This document shows, one piece after another, positions 1 to 7,269 of a stretch of 15,240 bases of DNA; the first letter of the stretch is position 1; every line of letters begins with the position of its first letter. This stretch comes from Willaertia magna (Eukaryota > Heterolobosea > Eutetramitea > Acrasida > Naegleriidae): positions 1 to 15,240 of the forward strand of contig CADWAF010004222.1 in the NCBI GenBank assembly GCA_902984215.1, given 5' to 3'. Under the pieces are notes generated by a model, which saw only the letters and a list, made by a program, of their open reading frames with translations, was not told the origin of the DNA and did not search any database. The translations under genes were made by a program, and so were the position numbers.

Positions 1-47
1 GTGTCACAAAATTAAGTCACAAATATTTAACAATATTAAACAATTAT

Positions 48-485
48 TTAACAGAATGCACCCCATCTTCCCAATCCACCATAACCACCCCAACCACCAA
101 GTCCAACACCATATCCAATGCCACCCCATGCACCAGGGAATCCACCGTAACCACCCCAACCACCAATACCACAACCTAATCCACCATATCCACCCCAACC
201 TCCACCAAAGAATGGAGTTGCAAATGAACTTGTTCCAAATCCAGTTGACCATGGACCAGTGAAAGAAGAACCATAACTTGCATAAGGTGTGAAACTTGTT
301 GCAGAAATTTGATTACTGTATGCTTGTGTGTTTTGTGCAAAGTTATTGAAAGGTGCTGTATAAGTTCCAAAATTTGTTCCAGAACCTCCAAAATAACTAT
401 TTCCAAAGTTATTCGAACCCCATTGACAATTGGCAAATGATAAACTTGCAATTAAAACGAGAATGCAAACAAATAGATATTTCAT
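48..485 (-). CDS. Small secreted Gly/Trp/Tyr-rich repeat protein (hypothetical)
   Basis: A protein of 145 residues whose function I do not recognise. I place the start at 485 rather than the in-frame ATG at 533. The protein then opens with a clean signal peptide (MKYLFVCILVLIASLSFANC), so it should enter the secretory pathway. The mature part begins with Ser/Asn/Gly/Phe-rich sequence. It ends in an almost pure Gly/Trp/Tyr stretch built on WGGYGG units (about residues 95-143) and finishes in a Cys after RWGAF. Two copies of the unit are nearly identical at DNA level, 66 bases apart (73-100 and 139-166). That points to recent internal duplication. Such composition is known in structural or adhesive surface proteins and in some antimicrobial peptides; the sequence does not say which. 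Coding is supported by the signal peptide, the ordered composition and the TAA stop. Confidence 0.75.
   Translation of the reverse strand: MKYLFVCILVLIASLSFANCQWGSNNFGNSYFGGSGTNFGTYTAPFNNFAQNTQAYSNQISATSFTPYASYGSSFTGPWSTGFGTSSFATPFFGGGWGGYGGLGCGIGGWGGYGGFPGAWGGIGYGVGLGGWGGYGGLGRWGAFC
73..205 (-). repeat. Internal Gly-rich coding repeat (about 28 nt unit, 66 nt spacing)
   Basis: The blocks at 73-100 and 139-166 differ at a single base. A third, more diverged block lies at about 178-205. They encode the Gly-Gly-Trp-Gly-Gly-Tyr-Gly-Gly units of the secreted protein. The near identity of the first two, silent site included, suggests a recent tandem duplication of 22 codons. Confidence 0.7.
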
Positions 486-533
486 ATTGTTTAATTTTTT
501 TAAGTATTTGATTTTGTTGATTTGAAAATCCAT

Positions 534-1138
534 GCAGTTGAATATTGTTTAAATAGTTTGTAAGAACATCTTTATTAGGAATTTTAACAATTTCCTCGAT
601 AAGAAATTAATAGTTTATGGTAAAATTGAAATTCAAGTAAAAGAGTAGTGGTAAGGGCCTTTCTAGTAAAATTAGAGTCAGAATTGAACAATTTCCTTTA
701 TCAGAAGATAATTACAGTGAGAAATCTAAAATCAATATTGGTTTTACTTGAGGTTCTAATAACGTTTAAAACACGCCATTTCATTAGACAATTTCTTAAA
801 TATGAATTTTCAAATAATAAGATTTTTCTTTAAGACAGATGCTGCTAGATTAAGGTTAAAAGAACATTTAAACACAAACAAAATATAGAGGAACTGTGAC
901 TGACAATATGATTTATTTAACCCATACAGTCCACGCAAAAGAATCTACAGCAAAATCTAAAAGATTTCCTCCAATAGCAAACAATAGCAAACCCTTGTCT
1001 CAGCCCAGAATCCTATTTTTTTTTTGCGCCAAAATTTATACGGCAACCGCCATTAAGGATTCAAAATAACTCTTAAAAAACTGTAAATACAAAGAAAAAC
1101 GCAATTAGTGGCCTTCTTGTGAATTAAAAGAAGCAACA
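534..1138. other. Intergenic region, no convincing gene
   Basis: This lies between two divergently transcribed genes and probably holds both promoters. I see no coding region that I trust: the 61-codon frame at 648-833 has ordinary intergenic composition and no recognisable protein features. Visible structure includes a perfect 10-base tandem duplication (CAATAGCAAA at 972-981 and 982-991), a poly-T tract at about 1016-1025, and the GC-rich core TGCGCCA at 1025-1031 next to it. Confidence 0.6.
1025..1031 (-). promoter_or_regulatory. TGGCGCA motif (E2F-like) upstream of the PPP1R36-like gene
   Basis: TGCGCCA on the plus strand (TGGCGCA on the minus strand), followed by AAA. The reverse-strand reading TTTGGCGC fits the known E2F/DP consensus. 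It lies 108 bases before the start codon in a strongly AT-rich intergenic region. The same heptamer occurs at 5108-5114 upstream of the HHE gene. Function is inferred from the motif alone. Confidence 0.3.
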
Positions 1139-2275
1139 ATGGATCAAAGTATATTAAAAGAGGAAAGGAAGAAAGGAATGAGAGGATCTGATGTAATTCA
1201 TCAAATGGCAAAGCAAATGGTACAAAAACATAAATCTGCAATGGTTGTTAACAAGAATATTTCGGGAAATGAATTACATATTGATGATATTAGAGAATCA
1301 AGAAGAAATCATTCCGATAAAAAGGATGAAGATACACTTTCCTCCTCTTCTTCCTACACATTTTCTGTACTTAGTGGTGCAACTAAAACAAAGGTGCCTC
1401 AAAACAAATCAGCAAAGCTTTTTAACCTTCAAAAAGTAAAGGGTAAGTATTTATCTTTCTCTAAGGAACCTAATAAATTAGAGGACGCCTGGAAGTATAC
1501 CTTGGAAAGAAAGAAAGCATTTAAAAAACAACTAAATTTTTGTGAGAAATTTAAAGAATTCTTAGATTCTGAACTAGCGGATAGAGTGTTTTGTTTATGT
1601 ATATTATATATTGCCTCTTTATTAAATTATGAGAAAGTAAAAGCAAAATACGAATTAAAGGTAACTGATACCAATCAACAACATTTAAAAGAAGCAAGAA
1701 AAGAATGTGTTGATAGAATAACAGAATTATCTTTTTGTTATACTCAAATTTTACAGAAATATAATTTTAGAAACCCACATAATTTAAGATTTAGAGACAC
1801 TTTGAAAGAGAATTTATTTTATGAGGCTCTGTATCTAGTGGCTTCATATATAACGACGATTGACTTTCCTAATCAAAAGTTGCATGGAGTTATTGAAAAG
1901 GAAATTGCAAGATTATTTAGAACAAAATATTTTAATGCTGAAGACGAGAAAAGATTAATGAGTTCATTTATTTCAGCTGAAGACATTTATAAATTAAAAC
2001 ACGAGCTTGGAATAAAATTGCCAACTGACATTAGAAAGAGAAGAAATATTGTGACTGCGGTCACTTCAAGAAGTCCATTAATTTCTTCTGTTTTCCCTTC
2101 ATTCAATAGACATACTAATTGCTTGGAGTTTGGTTTTGAACAAATAGAACTCGAAATTCCACCTAACGTACTCTTTAGTAAAAACACTGAGACACCCAGT
2201 AAGTCAATGCAGGACCAAGGTCAAGAGGATGAAGAAAGTATAAGATCTTCAGTTATGTCAACAACTGGAATGTAA
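1139..2275 (+). CDS. PPP1R36-like protein (putative protein phosphatase 1 regulatory subunit)
   Basis: An intronless protein of 378 residues, starting in a good context (GCAACAATGG). The N-terminal ~90 residues are basic and Ser-rich and look disordered. From about residue 125 there is an all-helical region: FKEFLDSELADRVFCLCILY, then a helix ending near FCYTQILQKY, then FYEALYLVASYITTIDF and IEKEIARLFRTKYFN. Near the end is SRSPLISSVFPSF. The order and spacing (a helix with FYE, then the ExxRLFR-x-FN motif, then RSP-hydrophobic-PS) match my memory of the PPP1R36/PPPI_inhib family, which binds PP1 and is found mostly in organisms with cilia. I see no canonical RVxF PP1-docking motif, so PP1 binding is uncertain here. 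The acidic C-terminus (DQGQEDEESIRSS) looks disordered. The gene ends 12 bp from the oppositely oriented channel gene. Confidence 0.6.
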   Translation: MDQSILKEERKKGMRGSDVIHQMAKQMVQKHKSAMVVNKNISGNELHIDDIRESRRNHSDKKDEDTLSSSSSYTFSVLSGATKTKVPQNKSAKLFNLQKVKGKYLSFSKEPNKLEDAWKYTLERKKAFKKQLNFCEKFKEFLDSELADRVFCLCILYIASLLNYEKVKAKYELKVTDTNQQHLKEARKECVDRITELSFCYTQILQKYNFRNPHNLRFRDTLKENLFYEALYLVASYITTIDFPNQKLHGVIEKEIARLFRTKYFNAEDEKRLMSSFISAEDIYKLKHELGIKLPTDIRKRRNIVTAVTSRSPLISSVFPSFNRHTNCLEFGFEQIELEIPPNVLFSKNTETPSKSMQDQGQEDEESIRSSVMSTTGM

Positions 2276-2287
2276 TATAAGGTGTGC
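2276..2287. other. 12-bp gap between convergent stop codons
   Basis: The plus-strand gene stops at 2275 and the minus-strand gene at 2288. Their cleavage/polyadenylation sites must therefore lie inside each other's coding sequence or 3' UTR, giving overlapping antisense transcripts. Confidence 0.8.
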
Positions 2288-4909
2288 TTATTGATTTTTG
2301 ACAGATTGCATATATATTTCTCTCTTTTCTTCTAGTTTTTCATTTTCCCAAATTGTAACATCTTTCAATTTATCTACATTGAGAGGTGTATCAATTCCCA
2401 ATAGACCACCTCTTATTACTTTATATTCAAAATAATAGTAAACCATTCCTAAAACAACGAAAGATAAAATTAACATAACACCACTAACAATACAATGAGG
2501 TAATAGACGTATTTCATCTGATGATTCATTAGCAAAGTAAGCAAGCAAACCAATGTATAAAATTATGCAATTTACCACCATTAAGCAAGAGAGCAAGGAT
2601 ACTTGTCTGATATGAGAAAGCTCATCCGAGGCAATATTACTTGGTGGAGGAGTATCTATTCTTTGTTTTAATTCGATTAAATAATGGTCAATATAAAACT
2701 TTACAATGAAGAATAAAAAGCCAAATATCATAATAACGGGGCTGTAAATTGAATAAAACATTAAAATTGTTAAAGCTGATAAAATAGAACCAAATTCAGT
2801 ACTGATTGTTATCCCAGATAACAAAGAAGATTTAAATTTCTCCAAACAAGATAAAGGTCTAAACTTGTTTACAACGTAGTAAGTTACAAAATCTTTCACC
2901 AGTAAATAGTCATTTAAATTCTTCAAAAACAATAAATGTAAAACATAATTAACAAAAAAGGAGGCAGTAGAATCTACATACAACCTTCCAAACAAATAAG
3001 AAGCACCTTTTCTAGCTATGTATGTAAAACTACCGGTAATTGAAGAAATCCATAAACTTGGCAAAATTAAAGTTGATAAAATTAAATAAATATAAATTCT
3101 TTTTGTTAAAATCCTTTCAGTTGCAGATTTTGAACTGTGTGGTTCACTATGAGTTAAAAATTTAAAAATCTTGGGTATAATTAAGGAAGTAATAAATAAA
3201 ACAAAAGTTGGTAAATATTTGTAAATAAAATCTTTTCTCACTTCTGATTTCTTTCCATTTGGATCAATCTGCAAAATTCCAATATTTATTAAGGTTTGTG
3301 CAACTGAAACTAGAGCTGTTGGTGTGGAAAATAAAATAAAAAAGATAAATAAAAAGATAAAAATCCAAACAGAATTAAATAATCTTTTAAACTTTCTGAA
3401 ATATTTGCTCGAAAATACTTTCCAATCAGTATCGCTAGGTTCCATTCTAGCTCTTGACGTGTGTATCTTTATTTCCGAGTTATTGTCAGTTATCAAATCA
3501 GAATTCATATCAGAATTTAAATGAATTGTAAATTGTTTTTCATTATTATCATTTACAATTTTTGTATTTTTAAAAATAATAAATCCATAACCAGAACAAT
3601 TAATTTTAAAATTTGAAAATGTTAAATTATCAATTTGTTGTAATGGTAAATAATTACCATTAACAACACTTGTATAACATCTGTCAAATGAATCGATCTG
3701 ATTTCTAAACAATTTCACTTGATTTTCAAATAAATTAATTCTTGGTTCAAAATCTAAATATTCATCTAATTTTTTACCTCTGAACTTAATTTTAGAAATA
3801 TTTTCAAAATACTGTAAATTATTTTCGGCATTCATTAAATATTTAGTCAACTGTGTCCTTTCTCTAACATTATAAATTAATTTTGACATTACAATATTTT
3901 CTTTATCAAACAAATATTCACATAACTCTTTAAATTTCTCTTGTTGTATAAAATGTCTTGGAATCCCTCTAATAAATAAAGTATAAGGAGAAATTAATGA
4001 AATTCCATCTTGTTCTTCTTCTTTAAATTCTTGATCTTCGTTTACGTTCCTTAATGAACGTTTATCTGTTACAACGGAAAAGATATAAACAAATAAAATT
4101 GTTAAAATTAAAAAAGAAACTGACACCCCTACATGAGCCCATAACCAATCTGGTTGACCTTCTCTCATTGAGATTGAAAAATAACGTAAAGGGAATTCTA
4201 TAAAACTTGCATTAGCAATTACTTCAGTATAGTTTTTTAATGGTCCAGTTGTATTACCTTCAATCCACTGAACTAAAACTTTTCTTGCAGTTTTTGATGT
4301 GACATTGACAGGTAATAATATACCACAAGTTAAAACAGTAACTATCCCAACAAAATATACAACACACTGTAAAAACAATAAATATGTTGCCGTTTGTCTA
4401 CCATAAATTTGAGTTATACTTTTATAATACATACTTCCACTATACGTTTTTCTTCTCATTCCCGTTATCCTACAACAAAATAGTAATAAGGTAGTGTCTA
4501 AAAAGAAATAAAATATTCTTTTTAGGTAATTTATAAATATATCTATAAAATGTTTTTCATTATTATTTATTGGATGTCTATAAGTTAATGTATCTTCTAT
4601 TGAATTAAAACTATCTATAGAATGTTCAATATCTGTTGTAACGGATTGTAAACTTTCTCTTGAAGATAATTGGTCAGAATCACTAAATTGTAAATCTTGA
4701 TAAATCCTTCCCCATCTTTCTTTATATTTTTCTAAAAGTAATTTTTTCTTCTTTTTATTTAATAAAATACTATAATGACAATTACAACAAAGTAAAGAAA
4801 GAATGAGAAAGGAAATAACTATACAACTATTAAGAATGATAGTTGCGTAAATGCCACCTGTTGGGATATCTAAGTTTTGTTGTATAATCTTTTCTACAAT
4901 ATCACTCAT
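2288..4909 (-). CDS. OSCA/CSC1/TMEM63-family mechanosensitive/hyperosmolality-gated cation channel
   Basis: An intronless protein of 873 residues, within the usual 700-1000 range of the family. Domain order is typical. A first membrane helix lies at about 19-43. A second at about 172-203 holds the signature GILLPVNVTS, and a third at about 255-280 begins at WLWAHVG. A cytosolic RNA-recognition-like domain (PHM7_cyt) follows from about 290 to 500 and opens with the hallmark RGIPRHF. The C-terminal RSN1_7TM pore region starts at VWIFIFLFIFF and includes the conserved ASFFVNYVL. Family members are plasma-membrane or organelle-membrane channels gated by membrane tension or osmotic stress and conduct cations including Ca2+. 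The Asn-linked sites between helices 2 and 3 (NTT, NYT, NAS) fit an extracytosolic loop. The start at 4909 is the only upstream Met in frame; the next gene diverges from the same promoter region. Confidence 0.87.
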   Translation of the reverse strand: MSDIVEKIIQQNLDIPTGGIYATIILNSCIVISFLILSLLCCNCHYSILLNKKKKKLLLEKYKERWGRIYQDLQFSDSDQLSSRESLQSVTTDIEHSIDSFNSIEDTLTYRHPINNNEKHFIDIFINYLKRIFYFFLDTTLLLFCCRITGMRRKTYSGSMYYKSITQIYGRQTATYLLFLQCVVYFVGIVTVLTCGILLPVNVTSKTARKVLVQWIEGNTTGPLKNYTEVIANASFIEFPLRYFSISMREGQPDWLWAHVGVSVSFLILTILFVYIFSVVTDKRSLRNVNEDQEFKEEEQDGISLISPYTLFIRGIPRHFIQQEKFKELCEYLFDKENIVMSKLIYNVRERTQLTKYLMNAENNLQYFENISKIKFRGKKLDEYLDFEPRINLFENQVKLFRNQIDSFDRCYTSVVNGNYLPLQQIDNLTFSNFKINCSGYGFIIFKNTKIVNDNNEKQFTIHLNSDMNSDLITDNNSEIKIHTSRARMEPSDTDWKVFSSKYFRKFKRLFNSVWIFIFLFIFFILFSTPTALVSVAQTLINIGILQIDPNGKKSEVRKDFIYKYLPTFVLFITSLIIPKIFKFLTHSEPHSSKSATERILTKRIYIYLILSTLILPSLWISSITGSFTYIARKGASYLFGRLYVDSTASFFVNYVLHLLFLKNLNDYLLVKDFVTYYVVNKFRPLSCLEKFKSSLLSGITISTEFGSILSALTILMFYSIYSPVIMIFGFLFFIVKFYIDHYLIELKQRIDTPPPSNIASDELSHIRQVSLLSCLMVVNCIILYIGLLAYFANESSDEIRLLPHCIVSGVMLILSFVVLGMVYYYFEYKVIRGGLLGIDTPLNVDKLKDVTIWENEKLEEKREIYMQSVKNQ

Positions 4910-5090
4910 TTCTTTTTTTTTTATTTTAAAAATAAGTTGTCTGTTACAACGTTATAAGTAGATGTAGAAAATAAAAAGTGGTTAGTTTTCCTAAAAATGA
5001 AAAAGTTATTTATTTTAAAATAATTAAACTTAATGAATTATTTTTGGAAAGTTAAAATTATAATTTTTTATTTTGAAAAATGAACAGTAT

Positions 5091-5102
5091 TTGACAGGTC
5101 AA
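5091..5102. promoter_or_regulatory. TTGAC-AG-GTCAA palindrome in the divergent channel/HHE promoter
   Basis: A perfect inverted repeat (5-bp arms, 2-bp spacer) 36 bases before the HHE start codon. Each arm carries a TTGAC core, and one reads TTGACC, like the W-box bound by WRKY-type factors. The factor is unknown; the call rests on symmetry and position between two head-to-head genes. Confidence 0.3.
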
Positions 5103-5107
5103 CCGAC

Positions 5108-5114
5108 TGGCGCA
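5108..5114 (+). promoter_or_regulatory. TGGCGCA motif upstream of the HHE gene
   Basis: This has the same heptamer as 1025-1031, in the other orientation, 24 bases before the ATG and next to the TTGAC palindrome. GC-rich heptamers are rare in the surrounding AT-rich spacer, so its recurrence at two promoters is suggestive but not proof of a shared factor. Confidence 0.3.
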
Positions 5115-5138
5115 CTTTAATAAAAAAAAATTACAACA

Positions 5139-5768
5139 ATGAAATCTTTATTAAGACAAAGTAATAACTTAAAGAAACTTTCCAGAGAGTGGAAACAAAT
5201 TCGTTTCTACCATACTTCCATTATCTCTTATAAAGATGGAATTCAAGTTTTAGAAAAGGATCACAATGAAGTAAGAGAAATGTTCAAGCAATATAAACAA
5301 ACATCATCTCCTGAAGAAAAGGAAAAGATTTTAACACAAATGATTAAAGAACTTTCCAAACATACTTCAGGTGCGTTTTATTTTTTTACAACAATTCAAG
5401 TTGACTAAAACTAATTTTTCTCAACTATAGCCGAGGAACAATACCTTTATCCTCTAATCAATGAAAAGCTATTAGAAAATGGTAAATTACTTTACGATAA
5501 GAATCTATTAGACGATCAAATCAATAAAGAAATGTTACAATTCTTTGAAGATCACAGAGCTGGAAAGTACTCCAATCCAGGTGACATTTCACTTTATAAC
5601 GCAACCGTTTCTAAATTTATGATGAATTTAGAAGAACATATGAAAGAAGAAGAAAACTTATTATTTCCAGAATTAAGGGAAAAATTGTCAGCTACTGAGT
5701 TAAATAATTTGGGTGATAATTTACAGTTTGCTAAACAACATGCTCCAAAGAAAACAATGAAGAGATAA
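5139..5768 (+). CDS. Mitochondrial hemerythrin/HHE cation-binding domain protein (two exons: 5139-5370, 5431-5768)
   Basis: Splicing out 60 bases joins exons 5139-5370 and 5431-5768 into 189 residues. The first ~25 residues are Arg/Lys/Ser/Leu-rich, lack acidic residues apart from E17, and end at RFY: a mitochondrial presequence. The rest is a four-helix HHE domain with the expected iron ligands: His in LEKDHNEVREMF, His and Glu in KHTSAEEQYLYP, His in FFEDHRAGKY, and His plus Glu in LEEHMKEEENLLFP. The intron sits exactly inside the HTSAEE ligand motif, and only the spliced form restores it, which is strong support for the splice. HHE proteins bind a di-iron centre and handle O2, NO or iron; in the mitochondrial matrix a role in oxygen or iron handling is an inference. 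The gene is head to head with the OSCA-type gene, with 229 bp between them. Confidence 0.88.
5371..5430 (+). other. 60-bp spliceosomal intron in the HHE gene
   Basis: The boundaries are GTGCGT...ACTATAG, with CTAAAACTAATTTTT giving a branch-point-like and pyrimidine-rich segment. Retention leads to a stop codon at 5406-5408. Removal keeps the frame across the conserved His/Glu ligand segment. The 5' site GTGCGT is not the usual GTATGT/GTAAGT type. Confidence 0.88.
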
Positions 5769-6177
5769 GAAAGCAATTACTTATGTCTCAAAATAAATTA
5801 ATAATATTGATAATAAACAAGAAATTAAATATTGTTTTATTTAAAAAGGTTTACAAACTATTAAACATTGTAACTAATCTAATAAATAAATTTCAATAAT
5901 TCTAATTAGTGATCTTTTATAAAAATGTATTTACTGAAAACCCTCATACATGAGGATATCTCTTTATTTTTCTTTTAATGTATGTTTCCTAATAGTATTA
6001 TTATAGTAGCTGTTATAATAATTTAAATAGCACTGAAATCTTTCTCTTTTTGAAATGTTCTAATAAAGAAGATGTGTAAAAATAATTTTGTATTAAGTAT
6101 ATTGAGTAAATACTTAAATAAATTTTCTAATATTTCAATAAATAAATTTAATTATAAAAAATAAATATTCATCTTTT
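5769..6177. other. AT-rich spacer with two small inverted repeats; no gene seen
   Basis: Its start is the probable 3' UTR of the HHE gene (AATAAATT from 5792). It holds a perfect hairpin CCTCAT-AC-ATGAGG at 5942-5955 and a 9-bp-stem inverted repeat ATTATTATA/TATAATAAT at 5997-6022. I find no coding region on either strand. Confidence 0.55.
5942..5955. repeat. Perfect 6-bp inverted repeat (CCTCAT-AC-ATGAGG)
   Basis: This GC-containing palindrome lies in otherwise AT-only sequence between the HHE gene and the AT-rich inserted block. It could be a terminator-like RNA hairpin or a protein-binding site; no function is shown. Confidence 0.4.
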
Positions 6178-7073
6178 TTACTGATCCTTCGCAAAATAAG
6201 GTATTAAATTTCCATTAATGTCAAGAATAGGATCATTAAGATATATATTATTTCTTTCCAAATAGTATTATCATCTAAACCATTTCTTAATAATATTTCA
6301 TAACAACCTATAGTCGTATTAAAATTATTTTCAATAAAGCCTCTTCCATAATACATAATATGGCTATGCATTAAAAATTGAAGTAATTTAGCAGTATGTA
6401 AACACTTTTGTTTAATATTACAAAAAATTGTAAACATTTATTCATTACTTGTTACATTTTCTTCACTTATATTTAAATATCTTACAATAAAGTTAAATAA
6501 CTTCCAAGATTTAGCATGAGAATGATTCCATACTAAATTTTCATATTTTATTTTATCATATAATCATTGTAATGCAATACTTGAAGAAATAATTTTAATG
6601 GTACAATTATTTAATATATATTGTAATTCTTCATTATTATATGTCTTTTGTACTTGTATTCTAACTTTTTCTGCAATTATATTAATTTTTTCTTTAATTT
6701 CATTTATTCAATTATGTAATTTTTCACTTGACACTTTTTCTTTAAGTTTATTATAATTAATATTATAGTAATCATTACTTATAATAGTTAAGTTATTTTC
6801 TTTTAATATTTTATATAATAATCGATCATTTAATGTAAATAAATTTAATAAATTATTTAAATGCATATCACAAAAAGAAATACAAAATCTATTTTTAGAT
6901 GTCTTATTATATTTTTGACAACAAATTGATCTATGATAAACATAATATCTATTTACCTCACAAATATGATATTTACTACAATCCTAACATATAAAATATT
7001 CACAAATTTCACACAATAAATCATTATTATCCACTTGATTTATTCTACAAATTGCACAATATTTAATAGCCAT
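6178..7073 (-). pseudogene. Decayed gene for a Cys-rich zinc-finger-type protein
   Basis: Reading from the ATG at 7073, one frame stays coherent for about 270 codons but is interrupted by TAG (6984-6986, codon 30), TGA (6708-6710), TGA (6564-6566) and TAA (6438-6440). Near 6255-6275 the sense passes to another frame, which continues (NDPILDINGNLIPYFAKDQ) to a TAA at 6178-6180. The N-terminus has paired metal ligands: CAIC, CEIC, C-x-x-C with the TAG between the Cys, then HIC, resembling a RING/PHD/B-box-type zinc finger. The remainder (KSWKLFNFIVRYL, MHSHIMYYGRGFIENNF, GCYEILLRNGLDDN) is not a family I recognise. Codon use is more AT-rich than in neighbouring host genes and matches the divergent protease gene, so the two probably arrived together. 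Alternatively it is a lineage-specific host gene in decay. Confidence 0.65.
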
Positions 7074-7092
7074 TTTTTATTATTTTTTATTT

Positions 7093-7140
7093 AAAAAAGT
7101 AGTTCAGTAATAAACTGAATAATAAAAAATACTTTTTATT
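7093..7140. promoter_or_regulatory. Nested inverted repeat in the divergent promoter of the AT-rich block
   Basis: The core TTCAGT-AATAA-ACTGAA (7103-7119) is a perfect 6-bp stem. It is flanked by AAAAAGTA on the left and TACTTTTT on the right, also reverse complements, with unpaired bases between. It lies about 20-65 bp upstream of the minus-strand gene start. It may be an operator or an RNA hairpin; this is inferred from symmetry only. Confidence 0.35.
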
Positions 7141-7205
7141 TACAAAAAATAGATTTTTTTGTTATCCAATAATTTAATTAACAACTATAACTTGTCAATT
7201 AATGA

Positions 7206-7221
7206 ACAATATAAATATTGT
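7206..7221. promoter_or_regulatory. Palindrome ACAATAT-AA-ATATTGT upstream of the protease gene
   Basis: A perfect 7-bp inverted repeat with 2-bp spacer, 49 bases before the ATG at 7270 and just before a TATATATAATAAA stretch (about 7231-7243) that could act as TATA element. AT-rich palindromes arise easily by chance, so the call is weak. Confidence 0.25.
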
Positions 7222-7269
7222 ATAATCATTATATATAATAAACATAAAAAAAACTAACCATCTATCAAT

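Noticed and set aside
56..262. Pro/His-rich frame on the plus strand and a Trp-rich frame on the minus strand over the Gly-rich gene
   Set aside because: They mirror the CCACC/GGTGG repeats of the real gene in other frames; only the reading at 48-485 has a signal peptide and a sensible start.
648..833. 61-codon frame on the plus strand
   Set aside because: No protein features, intergenic composition, and no conserved pattern that I can see.
1036..1055. RFX/X-box (ciliary) site upstream of the PPP1R36-like gene
   Set aside because: Only one half-site (GGCAAC) is present; the second half is missing.
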